The notes: generated from the sequence alone by a model not told the origin. A stretch of 6,723 nucleotides of DNA from Saprospiraceae bacterium (GCA_023300255.1 JALZWC010000280.1:1-6723), one strand, 5' to 3'; shown: positions 1 through 6,338, counted from the first letter of the stretch. Numbers and translations are program-made.

Positions 1-84
1 TTTTTAAAATTTTAAAAAAAAATCACTATTTCTTTCTAATCCTTTGAACTATCTAGTAAAATCAACAATTACCTCCATTCAGAA

Positions 85-132
85 ACTAAAAAGAGGCAGG
101 AAAAGTTTCACCTTCTCCTACCTCTTTTTAGT
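85..132 (-). terminator. Stem-loop terminator of the xerC-raiA unit
   Basis: Two 21-nt arms (85-105 and 112-132) enclose a 6-nt loop (106-111). Nineteen of 21 positions are Watson-Crick. The exceptions, 97/120 and 102/115, would be C-A mismatches in a plus-strand RNA but G-U wobbles in the minus-strand RNA, so the stem is unbroken only in the transcript that comes from raiA. The 3' arm on that strand ends in a U-rich CUCUUUUUAGU, and the 5' arm is A-rich. It lies about 120 nt past the raiA stop. A Rho-independent terminator is the simplest reading. The A-rich/U-rich arms could also stop plus-strand transcription entering from the left, but less well. Confidence 0.75.
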
Positions 133-254
133 AAAAAAAATTATTTTTTTAAATTATTCGTTTAAAGTAAGTTGTTTGATGGTTTAAAAAGGAGAATCAG
201 AAGGACCTTTAGCACTTTTGTTCTCTTTATTTTTTTTGATAGGAAATAGTAAAA
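133..254. other. raiA 3' trailer, no gene seen
   Basis: This A/T-rich stretch with long A and T runs separates the raiA stop from its terminator hairpin. I see no open frame with a plausible start, no tRNA and no clear repeat in it. The bases left of the hairpin (1-84) are likewise AT-rich and empty. In many Bacteroidota tRNA genes and tuf follow raiA; none of them begins before the window edge. Confidence 0.5.
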
Positions 255-560
255 TTAAGCACGTTTTACCCTAGCTCTTTGCTTATACCGCTGTAATTGC
301 CTAGTCAATACCGGTATTGAAGAATCAACTGCTGCTTCAAATGTTCTGTGTGTTTCTTTGGTTACGATAGTGTTTCCAGGGACTTTTAAATAGATTTCTA
401 CAATCTTATTTTTTGTTTTCCCCCCATTATCCAATTTCATGACAACCTCCACACCAACAATGCGGTCGAAGAATTGCTCTAATTTTTGCACCTTTTTCTG
501 AATAAACTTCAATAACTTCTTATCTGCTGAAAAGTGAATTGATTTAGTCTGTACTTTCAT
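255..560 (-). CDS. Short HPF/RaiA-type ribosome hibernation factor
   Basis: The 101-aa product matches the ribosome-associated inhibitor family (HPF/YfiA/RaiA, sigma-54 modulation protein family). Its members bind the 30S decoding centre in stationary phase or stress, block mRNA and tRNA binding, and protect idle ribosomes. Visible family features are an N-terminal strand followed by a basic helix (DKKLLKFIQKKVQKLEQFF, residues 13-31), a middle strand pair (VGVEVVMKLD, then KIVEIYLKVPG), and the conserved C-terminal helix around residues 68-101 (KETHRTFEAAVDSSIPVLTRQLQRYKQR), ending in a basic tail. The length fits the short form; the C-terminal dimerisation domain of long HPF is absent. The ATG at 558-560 gives the full domain; no Shine-Dalgarno is evident, as is usual in Bacteroidota. 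It begins 52 nt after the xerC stop on the same strand, so co-transcription is likely. The fold assignment is firm; whether it acts like HPF or like YfiA cannot be told. Confidence 0.93.
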   Translation of the reverse strand: MKVQTKSIHFSADKKLLKFIQKKVQKLEQFFDRIVGVEVVMKLDNGGKTKNKIVEIYLKVPGNTIVTKETHRTFEAAVDSSIPVLTRQLQRYKQRARVKRA

Positions 561-612
561 AAAATAAACTTTAGGTGTGTGAAATAAATAGAGTTATTAT
601 CTTTAATGATTC

Positions 613-1518
613 TTAATTTGTGTCTAATTTTTTCGCTTTGGGATGGGCTTGTTCATATATTTCTTTTAATCGTTCTATCGAATTATGGGTATATACTTGT
701 GTAGCAGCTAAGCTAGAGTGCCCCAGCAATTCTTTAATAGCATTCAAATCTGCGCCATTATTCGATAAATGAGTGGCAAAAGAATGACGTAGTATGTGAG
801 GACTTCGTTCTTCTTGCGTTGTTACCATTCCCAAATACTTCTTCACTAAATTATAAACCAGTTTGGGATATAATGGCTTTCCTTTCTTCGTTAGAAATAA
901 TTGGCCGATACTCAACATCTCTGGAAAAGTGCTCTTCCTTAGCTCTAAATAGTTAGTTATTTGCAATCTTAGGTCTCTATTAATAGGAATTATACGTTCT
1001 TTATTACCTTTCCCTAATACTTTTACCGCTTGACCTTGAAAATCAATGTCAGAAATTTGAAGATGAATTAATTCTGACCGCCGCATCCCTGTTTGATAAA
1101 ATAGATCCATTATCAAACGATCCCTCACTCCTTCATAATCTACAGAAAATGCTACATTTTCGAATAACATCTCCAAAGGGCGCTGCTCCACAAACACAGG
1201 TAGTCGTTTCCCTGTCTTAGGCATTACCACCTTTAACATCGGATTCTTCTCTAGCTTCCCTTTTTTTATTAAAAATTGAAATAATGATTTGAGTGTGGAT
1301 AGTTTTCGATTAATTGATCGAGCACTTATCTCTTCTTGCATTAAAGCAATAATCCATGACCGGATATGAAAGTGCGTTATTTCTGAGTTGGTAGTAATCG
1401 AATAGGTAGCAACAAGGTAGGTTCTAAACTGTTCTAAATCAGTTTGGTACGCTTTTATTGTATGTTTAGAAAAGCGCTTTTCAAATGTAATATAGGCTAA
1501 AAACAGATCAAACTTCAT
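613..1518 (-). CDS. xerC: Tyrosine recombinase XerC/XerD family
   Basis: This 301-aa protein has the standard Xer length and two-domain layout: an N-terminal SAM-like DNA-binding domain (residues 1 to about 90, with FEKRFSKHTIKAYQTDLEQF) and a C-terminal catalytic domain (about 105-295). The full active-site set is visible: Arg146 in TGMRRSEL, Lys170 in LGKGNKER, His241 and Arg244 in PHILRHSFATHL, His267 in LLGHSSLAATQ, and the nucleophile Tyr276 in VYTH. Spacing matches E. coli XerC/XerD. Family members resolve chromosome dimers at dif with the FtsK translocase. Pairing with raiA is a housekeeping arrangement in Bacteroidota and argues against a phage or integron integrase. The ATG at 1516-1518 places the N-terminal domain as in homologues; no Shine-Dalgarno is seen. 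No rpsU-like gene, often upstream in relatives, is present here. XerC versus XerD cannot be decided from this sequence alone. Confidence 0.93.
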   Translation of the reverse strand: MKFDLFLAYITFEKRFSKHTIKAYQTDLEQFRTYLVATYSITTNSEITHFHIRSWIIALMQEEISARSINRKLSTLKSLFQFLIKKGKLEKNPMLKVVMPKTGKRLPVFVEQRPLEMLFENVAFSVDYEGVRDRLIMDLFYQTGMRRSELIHLQISDIDFQGQAVKVLGKGNKERIIPINRDLRLQITNYLELRKSTFPEMLSIGQLFLTKKGKPLYPKLVYNLVKKYLGMVTTQEERSPHILRHSFATHLSNNGADLNAIKELLGHSSLAATQVYTHNSIERLKEIYEQAHPKAKKLDTN

Positions 1519-1578
1519 ATATAGATAGAGTGCAATTACGTAGTGTTGTTCAAAAGAAGCTATACAATTCTATAGTTA

Positions 1579-1737
1579 GGGATCAGGAAATAAATAATCT
1601 ACCATTCTGACTTGTCCTTTTTATTCGTAAAAAAACTTAAAAATGAAGCCGTAGCTCTGCTATGACTTAATTTTGAAGCTTCTTTACGAATAAAAATTAC
1701 TGCGCCATAATTGGTACATTATTTAATTCCTGGTCCC
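1579..1737. repeat. 159-bp imperfect palindrome (MITE-like or structured leader)
   Basis: The outer arms 1579-1604 and 1712-1737 pair at 23 of 26 positions (GGGATCAGG.../...CCTGGTCCC). A perfect 14-bp inner repeat follows (1618-1631 with 1683-1696, TTTTTATTCGTAAA). From there inward, 1626-1649 pairs with 1665-1688 at about 19 of 24 positions. The apex is a 6-bp stem, CGTAGC/GCTATG, with a TCT loop (1650-1664). Only 1605-1617 and 1697-1711 do not match. Nearly the whole stretch therefore folds on itself. Apart from TTA on both sides I see no target duplication. It could be an old MITE-type insertion or a structured leader of xerC. Confidence 0.7.
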
Positions 1738-1835
1738 TTAGCTTCTTATAAAAATAAATGTAGGGAAATTAAATGGACAATGCAACTATAAACCTTGCAA
1801 TAAATTTATTTTATTATAATTTCACAGAATATGGT

Positions 1836-1863
1836 TTGGTACTTGCAACAAAGAGTATGTTTT
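1836..1863 (+). promoter_or_regulatory. Candidate Bacteroidota promoter for TonB-domain gene
   Basis: TTG at 1836-1838 and TATGTTTT at 1856-1863 are 17 nt apart. The second box matches the Bacteroidota -7 consensus TAnnTTTG except for the last base. The predicted start near 1870 would give a leader of about 50 nt before the ATG at 1921. It is an inference from consensus only; such matches arise by chance in AT-rich DNA. Confidence 0.35.
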
Positions 1864-1910
1864 CAGGGAGATAGATATTAACAAATACAAAATTTTTATC
1901 AAGTCTTACT

Positions 1911-1943
1911 CAAATATAACATGAAACGACAACGGAAAGACAA
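1911..1943 (-). promoter_or_regulatory. Weak candidate promoter for xerC-raiA
   Basis: On the minus strand TATATTTG (1911-1918) is a perfect TAnnTTTG box, and a TTG (1941-1943) lies 22 nt upstream of it, at the long end of accepted spacing. If used, transcription toward xerC would start near 1904 and carry the 1579-1737 palindrome in a leader of about 390 nt. The upstream box would overlap the first codons of the TonB-domain gene. The support is only the consensus match. Confidence 0.2.
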
Positions 1944-2352
1944 ACATTTTATCAAAAAACCTATTTATGAAGGAGGCCCACTAGCGTTAAAACAATTTAT
2001 CACTAAGAATCTTCGCTATCCTAAGGAAGCATTAGCAGAAAAGATAGAAGGAACCGTTGTTGTTCGCTATTCTATCAATTATAAAGGAAAAGTAATAGAT
2101 ACGAAAGTTATTTCGGGTTTAAGAGGTGGTTGTGAGGCCGAAGCCATACGATTAGTTCGTTTGCTGGTTTTTACCGTTCCAAGGAATAGAGGCGTTAAGG
2201 CGCTATTTCACAAGGATTTACAGATACATTTCAAATTACCTGTTGAAAAAGAAACTACTGTTCAGTATAATTTGACATCTTCTTCAAAAAACGATATTAA
2301 AGAAAAAAATATTCCCAAGAAAACGGGTTATACTATTACCGTGAATTGGTAA
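1921..2352 (+). CDS. TonB C-terminal domain protein without membrane anchor
   Basis: Residues about 14-111 of this 143-aa protein follow the TonB C-terminal domain pattern common in Bacteroidota: PIYEGG (14-19), a helix ALKQFITKNLRYPKEA, then EGTVVVRYSINYKGKVIDTKVISG, GGCEAEAIRLV (69-79), and a final strand DLQIHFKLP. In TonB proper this domain contacts the TonB box of outer-membrane transporters and passes on energy from ExbB/ExbD. Here the N-terminus is basic (MKRQRKDKHF), with no signal peptide or membrane helix. An in-frame stop at 1879-1881 leaves only 13 codons upstream with no ATG, so no anchor was missed. The usual WxP near residue 86 is TVP instead. The tail after residue 112 (KEKNIPKKTGYTITVNW) is unassigned. 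It stands alone, divergent from xerC. Domain identity is good; function is unknown, since a cytoplasmic TonB domain cannot act as a normal energy transducer. Confidence 0.85.
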   Translation: MKRQRKDKHFIKKPIYEGGPLALKQFITKNLRYPKEALAEKIEGTVVVRYSINYKGKVIDTKVISGLRGGCEAEAIRLVRLLVFTVPRNRGVKALFHKDLQIHFKLPVEKETTVQYNLTSSSKNDIKEKNIPKKTGYTITVNW

Positions 2353-2471
2353 ATAAGGGAATAGGAAAAATATAACTTACCATTCTACGGTCTTATTTGC
2401 TCTTCTTCGGCATTGCCAAAATACTCATTATGCTAAGGCAGCATCTCCTCCGAGGCTTAGTCTCTTTCTGC

Positions 2472-2576
2472 TTCTGGGCAAAAGCCATCGCTCGTTTTGA
2501 ATACGCATCATTAATGAAATATTCAATCGCAGATGTCCCCCCTTCTTTTAAAACGAGCGATGGCTTATGCCCAGAA
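2472..2576. repeat. Inverted repeat with 27-bp arms
   Basis: Arms 2472-2498 and 2550-2576 match at 26 of 27 positions; the single difference is A against T in GGGCA(A/T)AAGCC. The 51-nt loop contains a smaller stem, TTGAATA (2497-2503) with TATTCAA (2520-2526). No flanking duplication is evident. The near-perfect arms imply recent origin, conversion between arms, or selection for the fold. It may be a non-coding repeat element or a structured transcript; nothing here decides which. Confidence 0.75.
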
Positions 2577-2741
2577 CAAACCTGTCTATCAGACAAGTCA
2601 GAAAAAAACAAGCGTATTGAGAACTTACACTACTTCCTTTTGTATTTTTGTTACAGAAGTTGTTTAAACTTCGCAGAAAATTCTCTACCGTACACTTTTG
2701 ATTATTGAACGATTTTGTAGGGGCAATCCCTTGTGGTTGCC

Positions 2742-2894
2742 TACACTACTGGACATTTTTAGAAAAGAGAGTAGAGAATCGAGAGTAGAGATGTATTTCG
2801 ATTAGACCTGCCTGCCAAGGCACGCAGGTTTAAACGAAATCTGTCTCTATTCTCTGCTCTCGCTTCTCTGTTCTTTAAAATGTCCAGTAGTGTA
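2742..2894. mobile_element. 153-bp MITE-like element inserted in the outer palindrome
   Basis: The perfect 18-bp terminal inverted repeats begin TACACTACTGGACATTTT (2742-2759 and 2877-2894). Exact 9-bp copies of GTGGTTGCC abut both ends (2733-2741 and 2895-2903), and that sequence belongs to the surrounding palindrome, so the duplication is best read as a target-site duplication. Inside the termini come purine-rich subterminal repeats (GAGAGTAGAGA at 2767-2777 and 2781-2791, mirrored imperfectly at 2841-2870). Then come ATTTCG/CGAAAT (2795-2800, 2835-2840) and a central hairpin ACCTGCCTGCC/GGCACGCAGGT (2806-2816, 2819-2829). It has no coding capacity, so movement would need a transposase supplied elsewhere. 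Confidence 0.75.
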
Positions 2895-2921
2895 GTGGTT
2901 GCCCAAATTTGCCACCGAACT

Positions 2922-2959
2922 AGGGCAACCACAAGGGATTAGGGCAACCACAAGGGATT
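2922..2959. repeat. Exact 19-bp tandem duplication
   Basis: AGGGCAACCACAAGGGATT occurs twice in a row without a mismatch (2922-2940 and 2941-2959). Both copies lie in the right arm of the outer palindrome; the left arm has one counterpart. A slippage event within the hairpin stem is the likely cause. GTGGTTGCCC at 2895-2904 can pair with either copy. Confidence 0.9.
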
Positions 2960-3013
2960 GCCCCTACAAGAATCCTCAATTTTATAAAAGTGTACGGTAG
3001 CAAAGCAGAAAAT

Positions 3014-3020
3014 AAAAGGA
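3014..3020 (+). promoter_or_regulatory. Ribosome binding site of the lipoprotein gene
   Basis: AAAAGGA ends 3 nt before the ATG at 3024 and supports that start. It is a purine-rich, partial Shine-Dalgarno with short spacing. It directly follows the possible target duplication GCAGAAAAT (3005-3013), so the element lies immediately upstream without having removed the site. Confidence 0.5.
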
Positions 3021-3023
3021 ACA

Positions 3024-6000
3024 ATGAAAAGGCTATACATCTACACATTTTTACTATTTTATATTTTACTATTCTTTATTACTGCTTGTCAAGATTCAGG
3101 AGACTCCTCCTCCCCTACCACAGCTGTATTTCAAAAAATAAATAGTACCCATAGTGGTATAGTTTTTAGCAATACCCTGACTCCCGATGTCACTACTAAG
3201 AACAATCTTCTAGATTTTGATTTTTTCTATAATGGTGCAGGTGTTGGTGTAGCAGACATCAACAATGATGGTTTAACCGATATTTTTTTCGTCGCTAATC
3301 AAACAGACAATAAGCTCTATCTCAACAAGGGGAATTTACAATTTGAAGATATAAGTGATAAAGCTGGTATTAATATCAATAAACAATGGTCTAATGGGGT
3401 ATCTTTTACAGATGTTAATCAAGACGGCTGGTTAGATATTTATGTTGCTCAAGGAGGCCCTTCAGAAAATAGGGCAAATCTATTATTTATTAATCAACAA
3501 GATCTTACGTTTAAAGAAAGTGCTGCCGCTTACGGATTGGCAGATACAGGCATTAGTACGCAGTCTGCCTTTTTTGATTATGATAAAGATGGAGATCTGG
3601 ATTGTGTAGTGATGAATGAAAATCCTTTGTATGGAATGGACCCTGTTTCCTTTTATACTACTATAGGAACACAAGAAGGACTGCTACATAAAAGTTGTAG
3701 CCATTTGTATCGAAACGATGATGGTCAATTTACAGATGTTACAGAAGCAGCTGGTCTACTACAACCTAGTTTTGGATTGGGACTAGTTGTCAGCGATATC
3801 AATAATGACAATTGGTTAGATATTTATATCGCTAATGATTATTACTTACCTGATGCACTCTATATCAATAAGCGAAATGGCACTTTCACGGATGAGATAA
3901 AAAATAAGACGAAGCAAATTTCCTTTTATGGAATGGGGGCAGATATTGCGGACATTAATAATGACGGCAATCAAGATATTTTTGTACTAGACATGGCAAC
4001 TCAAGATCACTATAGAGCAAAAACCTTAATGGCTTCTATGAGTACGGCCAACTTTAATATGCTGGTCAATCGCTTTCGCTTTCCTTATCAATATATGTAC
4101 AACACCTTGCAATTAAATATCGGTAATGACCAATTTAAAAATATAGCGCACTATGCGGGTTTAGCAAAAACCGATTGGAGTTGGGCAGGTTTAATGGTAG
4201 ACTTAAATAATAATGGTCAGAAAGAAATCTTTGTGACCAATGGTTATAGAAAGTATGCTTTAGATAATGATTTTAAAAATAAAGTAGAAGCTGCAAAAAG
4301 ACAATATAAAGGAGCTGTTCCCAATCAAGTAAAACAAACTTTGTACGATCAAATGCCGACGGAAAAATTACCCAATCTACTATATGCAAATATAGGGGAT
4401 ATGCGTTTTAAAGATCAGGCGAATCAATGGGGTTTAGGAGAAGCTACTTATTCCAATGGTGCCGCATATGCAGACCTTGACAATGATGGCGATTTAGAAT
4501 TGATTGTTAATAATATGGATGCAACTGCTTCTTTATATAAAAATACTTCTATTGAAAATGGAATAGGTAATTATCTCCGCATCAAAACAAAAGTAAACTT
4601 TGCTAAAGTTACCTTAATTTATGACGGGCATATTCAATTCTCAGAAGCTAAAACTGTTAGAGGTTATTTATCCGCAGTAGAGCCGACCGTTCACTTTGGT
4701 CTGGGTATGCAGGATGTAATTGACACGGTACGAATCGAATGGCCAGATGGAAGTAGAACAGAGCAATATCAAGTAACAGCCAATCAAGAATTAACAATTG
4801 AAAAAAAGTCAACAGCAGCAATAGCAACTAAACCTACCTCACCTCATGCCTTATTAAAACAAGTGTCTATCGGACAATTAAAATTAGCTTTTCGGCATAA
4901 GGAAAATATTTTTAATGATTTTGAAAAGGAAATCTTATTGCCTTATAAGCAATCAACTATAGGGCCTTGCATATCAAAAGGTGATTTAAATGGAGATGGT
5001 CTAACTGACTTATTTATTGGTGGTGCTTCTGGTCAAGCAGGGGCTATTTTTATTCAAACAGGAGACCAACTTAAGAAGCTTACAAGTCCTGCCCTACAAC
5101 AGGATGCTGTCCATGAGGATATGGAAGCACTCTTCTTCGATTATGATGCCGACGGTGATCAGGATTTATATATTGTTAGTGGAGGGAATGCTTTTCCAAT
5201 TAATTCCGAACAATACCAAGACCGAATATATCTTAATGATGGACAAGGAAATTTGACAAAAGCATCTGTAGCAATTTTAGTTAAATACAAACTAAGTGGC
5301 AAGTCTATCTGCGCAATAGATTATGACAAAGATGGAGATACAGATTTAATCATTGGTAATAGAATTGTTCCACAAAACTATCCGAAGGCCGCCCCTTCTT
5401 TAATTCTAGAAAATGAAGGTGGACAATTAAAAGAAGTAACCTTAAGTGTGGCACCTGAGTTAGCCAATTTTGGAATTGTGAATAAAGTAATTAGTACCGA
5501 TTTCAATAATGATGGTTGGGAAGATTTTATTGCTGTTGGAGAATGGAGCGGTATTGGTCTCTTTGAAAACAAAGAAGGAATCTTTGAAAACGTTGCACCG
5601 CTAAGTGATCTACAAGAAAGAGGTTGGTGGTTTACGGTAGCAGAGACAGATGTCAATAAAGATGGTTTGACAGATTACCTTATTGGCAACCTAGGACAGA
5701 ACAGTAAATTTAAAGCTAGTATCAAAGAACCATTCAAGGTATTTGCTACTGATTTTGATGACAATGGCACCAATGACATCGTGCTGAGTAATCCATATAA
5801 TGGCGAATATGTGCCGAGTAGAGGTAGAGAATGTTCGTCACAACAAATGCCCTTTATTGCAGAAAAATTCCCCACCTATGATGCCTTTGCTAAAGCATCC
5901 TTGTCAGATATATATGGCGAAAAATTAGACTCCGCAGTGGCTTATGAAGCGAATACCTTTGAGTCTATTTTATTATTAAATCAAGGAGCTAGTATTTTCA

Positions 6001-6323
6001 AAAAAATAGCTTTACCTCCTGCTGCACAAACAGCCCCAATTCTTTCCATAGCTATACAAGATGTCAATAAAGATGGTTTTGAAGATGCCATCATTGCAGG
6101 TACGATTTATAATACGGAAGTAGAGACGCCTAGATGGGATAGTGGGTCTGGACAGGTATTATTATCTAACGGAAAAAATGGATATGCGTCTATTCAATCG
6201 CCTACTGGTTTATATATAGATGGGAATGTAAAAGATTTAGAGGTGATATCTATTGATGGAAAAAATTATTTGATAGCGGCTCGGAATAATAATTTATTAG
6301 CGGTGTATCAGTTTTTGAAATAA
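3024..6323 (+). CDS. Large VCBS/FG-GAP and ASPIC/UnbV lipoprotein
   Basis: This 1099-aa protein starts with a lipoprotein signal (hydrophobic 9-20, lipobox ITAC, Cys22). Acidic residues soon after (Asp24, Asp27) weakly resemble the Bacteroidota surface-export signal, so a surface-exposed outer-membrane lipoprotein is likely. Seven calcium-loop repeats of the DxNxDGxxD type start at residues 78, 130, 185, 258, 310, 393 and 484. An ASPIC/UnbV-like domain follows (about 517-591, VRGYLSAVEPTVHFGLG and VRIEWPDGS). Then seven more loops start at 654, 706, 766, 826, 876, 910 and 1013. Seven per half suggests two integrin-type seven-bladed propellers. RGRECSSQQMP (933-943) is a motif I recall from the C-terminal part of similar Bacteroidota proteins. 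Such proteins often sit near SusC/SusD uptake genes, but none is visible here. The ASPIC domain seems short at its N-terminal side, lacking the usual GxGA segment. ATG and AAAAGGA fix the start. Binding partner or substrate is unknown. Confidence 0.9.
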   Translation: MKRLYIYTFLLFYILLFFITACQDSGDSSSPTTAVFQKINSTHSGIVFSNTLTPDVTTKNNLLDFDFFYNGAGVGVADINNDGLTDIFFVANQTDNKLYLNKGNLQFEDISDKAGININKQWSNGVSFTDVNQDGWLDIYVAQGGPSENRANLLFINQQDLTFKESAAAYGLADTGISTQSAFFDYDKDGDLDCVVMNENPLYGMDPVSFYTTIGTQEGLLHKSCSHLYRNDDGQFTDVTEAAGLLQPSFGLGLVVSDINNDNWLDIYIANDYYLPDALYINKRNGTFTDEIKNKTKQISFYGMGADIADINNDGNQDIFVLDMATQDHYRAKTLMASMSTANFNMLVNRFRFPYQYMYNTLQLNIGNDQFKNIAHYAGLAKTDWSWAGLMVDLNNNGQKEIFVTNGYRKYALDNDFKNKVEAAKRQYKGAVPNQVKQTLYDQMPTEKLPNLLYANIGDMRFKDQANQWGLGEATYSNGAAYADLDNDGDLELIVNNMDATASLYKNTSIENGIGNYLRIKTKVNFAKVTLIYDGHIQFSEAKTVRGYLSAVEPTVHFGLGMQDVIDTVRIEWPDGSRTEQYQVTANQELTIEKKSTAAIATKPTSPHALLKQVSIGQLKLAFRHKENIFNDFEKEILLPYKQSTIGPCISKGDLNGDGLTDLFIGGASGQAGAIFIQTGDQLKKLTSPALQQDAVHEDMEALFFDYDADGDQDLYIVSGGNAFPINSEQYQDRIYLNDGQGNLTKASVAILVKYKLSGKSICAIDYDKDGDTDLIIGNRIVPQNYPKAAPSLILENEGGQLKEVTLSVAPELANFGIVNKVISTDFNNDGWEDFIAVGEWSGIGLFENKEGIFENVAPLSDLQERGWWFTVAETDVNKDGLTDYLIGNLGQNSKFKASIKEPFKVFATDFDDNGTNDIVLSNPYNGEYVPSRGRECSSQQMPFIAEKFPTYDAFAKASLSDIYGEKLDSAVAYEANTFESILLLNQGASIFKKIALPPAAQTAPILSIAIQDVNKDGFEDAIIAGTIYNTEVETPRWDSGSGQVLLSNGKNGYASIQSPTGLYIDGNVKDLEVISIDGKNYLIAARNNNLLAVYQFLK

Positions 6324-6338
6324 GCGTAAAGCAAGCGA

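Larger units (their letters stand above)
1519..1920. other. Divergent intergenic region between xerC and TonB-domain gene
   Basis: This 402-nt stretch has no gene. It must carry the promoters for xerC (leftward) and for the TonB-domain gene (rightward). About 160 nt of it is the palindromic element at 1579-1737. The rest is AT-rich. A further inverted repeat (AAGAAGCTA near 1555-1563 and TAGCTTCTT at 1739-1747) brackets the palindrome. The left side carries an extra block of about 15 nt that contains a small CTATA...TATAG hairpin. Confidence 0.6.
2685..3000. repeat. Outer palindromic element, interrupted by an insertion
   Basis: The outer arms are CTACCGTACACTTTT (2685-2699) and its perfect complement (2986-3000). 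Moving inward, the symmetry continues with small indels (ATTGA...GATT), then a perfect 27-bp repeat, 2715-2741 with 2943-2969 (core GTAGGGGCAATCCC / GGGATTGCCCCTAC). Removing the 2742-2894 insertion with one copy of its 9-bp duplication leaves a continuous long hairpin with loop AAATTTGCCACCGAACT. Removing also one 19-bp tandem copy, the ancestral element would be about 135 bp. A 9-bp direct repeat, GCAGAAAAT (2673-2681 and 3005-3013), lies 3-4 nt outside the arms and may be its target duplication. The right end is about 20 nt before the lipoprotein start codon. Confidence 0.75.
2353..3023. other. 671-nt gene-free region packed with inverted repeats
   Basis: No convincing gene lies here. From left to right it holds a small hairpin (2433-2460, CTAAG/CTTAG arms), a 27-bp-arm inverted repeat (2472-2576), short hairpins at about 2583-2595 (TGTCT/AGACA) and 2656-2672 (GAAGTT/AACTTC), and the nested element complex from 2685 to 3000. 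The part 2390-2620 is visibly richer in G and C than its surroundings. It happens to be open in a frame on each strand, but only from TTG codons. The last 20 nt carry the ribosome binding site of the next gene. Confidence 0.7.

Noticed and set aside
613..1518. Integrase of a mobile island
   Set aside because: The length, catalytic spacing and pairing with raiA fit housekeeping XerC/D, and no tRNA or attachment-site duplication is present.
2393..2611. 72-codon frame on the minus strand
   Set aside because: It starts only at TTG, has no ribosome binding site, recognisable domain or signal, and overlaps an open frame on the other strand inside an inverted repeat. It is kept only as an observation.
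2397..2708. 103-codon frame on the plus strand
   Set aside because: It starts at TTG, runs through the inverted repeat and into the outer palindrome arm, and the product shows no family pattern.
2685..3000. CRISPR array or integron attachment site
   Set aside because: The repeats are inverted and nested, not regularly spaced direct repeats with unique spacers. There is no integrase-type attC layout, and the nearby Xer recombinase is the housekeeping type.
3483..3674. 63-codon frame antisense to the lipoprotein gene
   Set aside because: It lies entirely within the FG-GAP coding region, and its opposite frame has clear repeat-domain conservation.
5017..5256. 79-codon plus-strand frame overlapping the lipoprotein gene
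   Set aside because: It is an out-of-frame shadow of the second propeller region with no domain of its own.
5378..5875. Two antisense frames (92 and 66 codons) within the lipoprotein gene
   Set aside because: Both are shadows opposite well-supported coding sequence and resemble no protein family.
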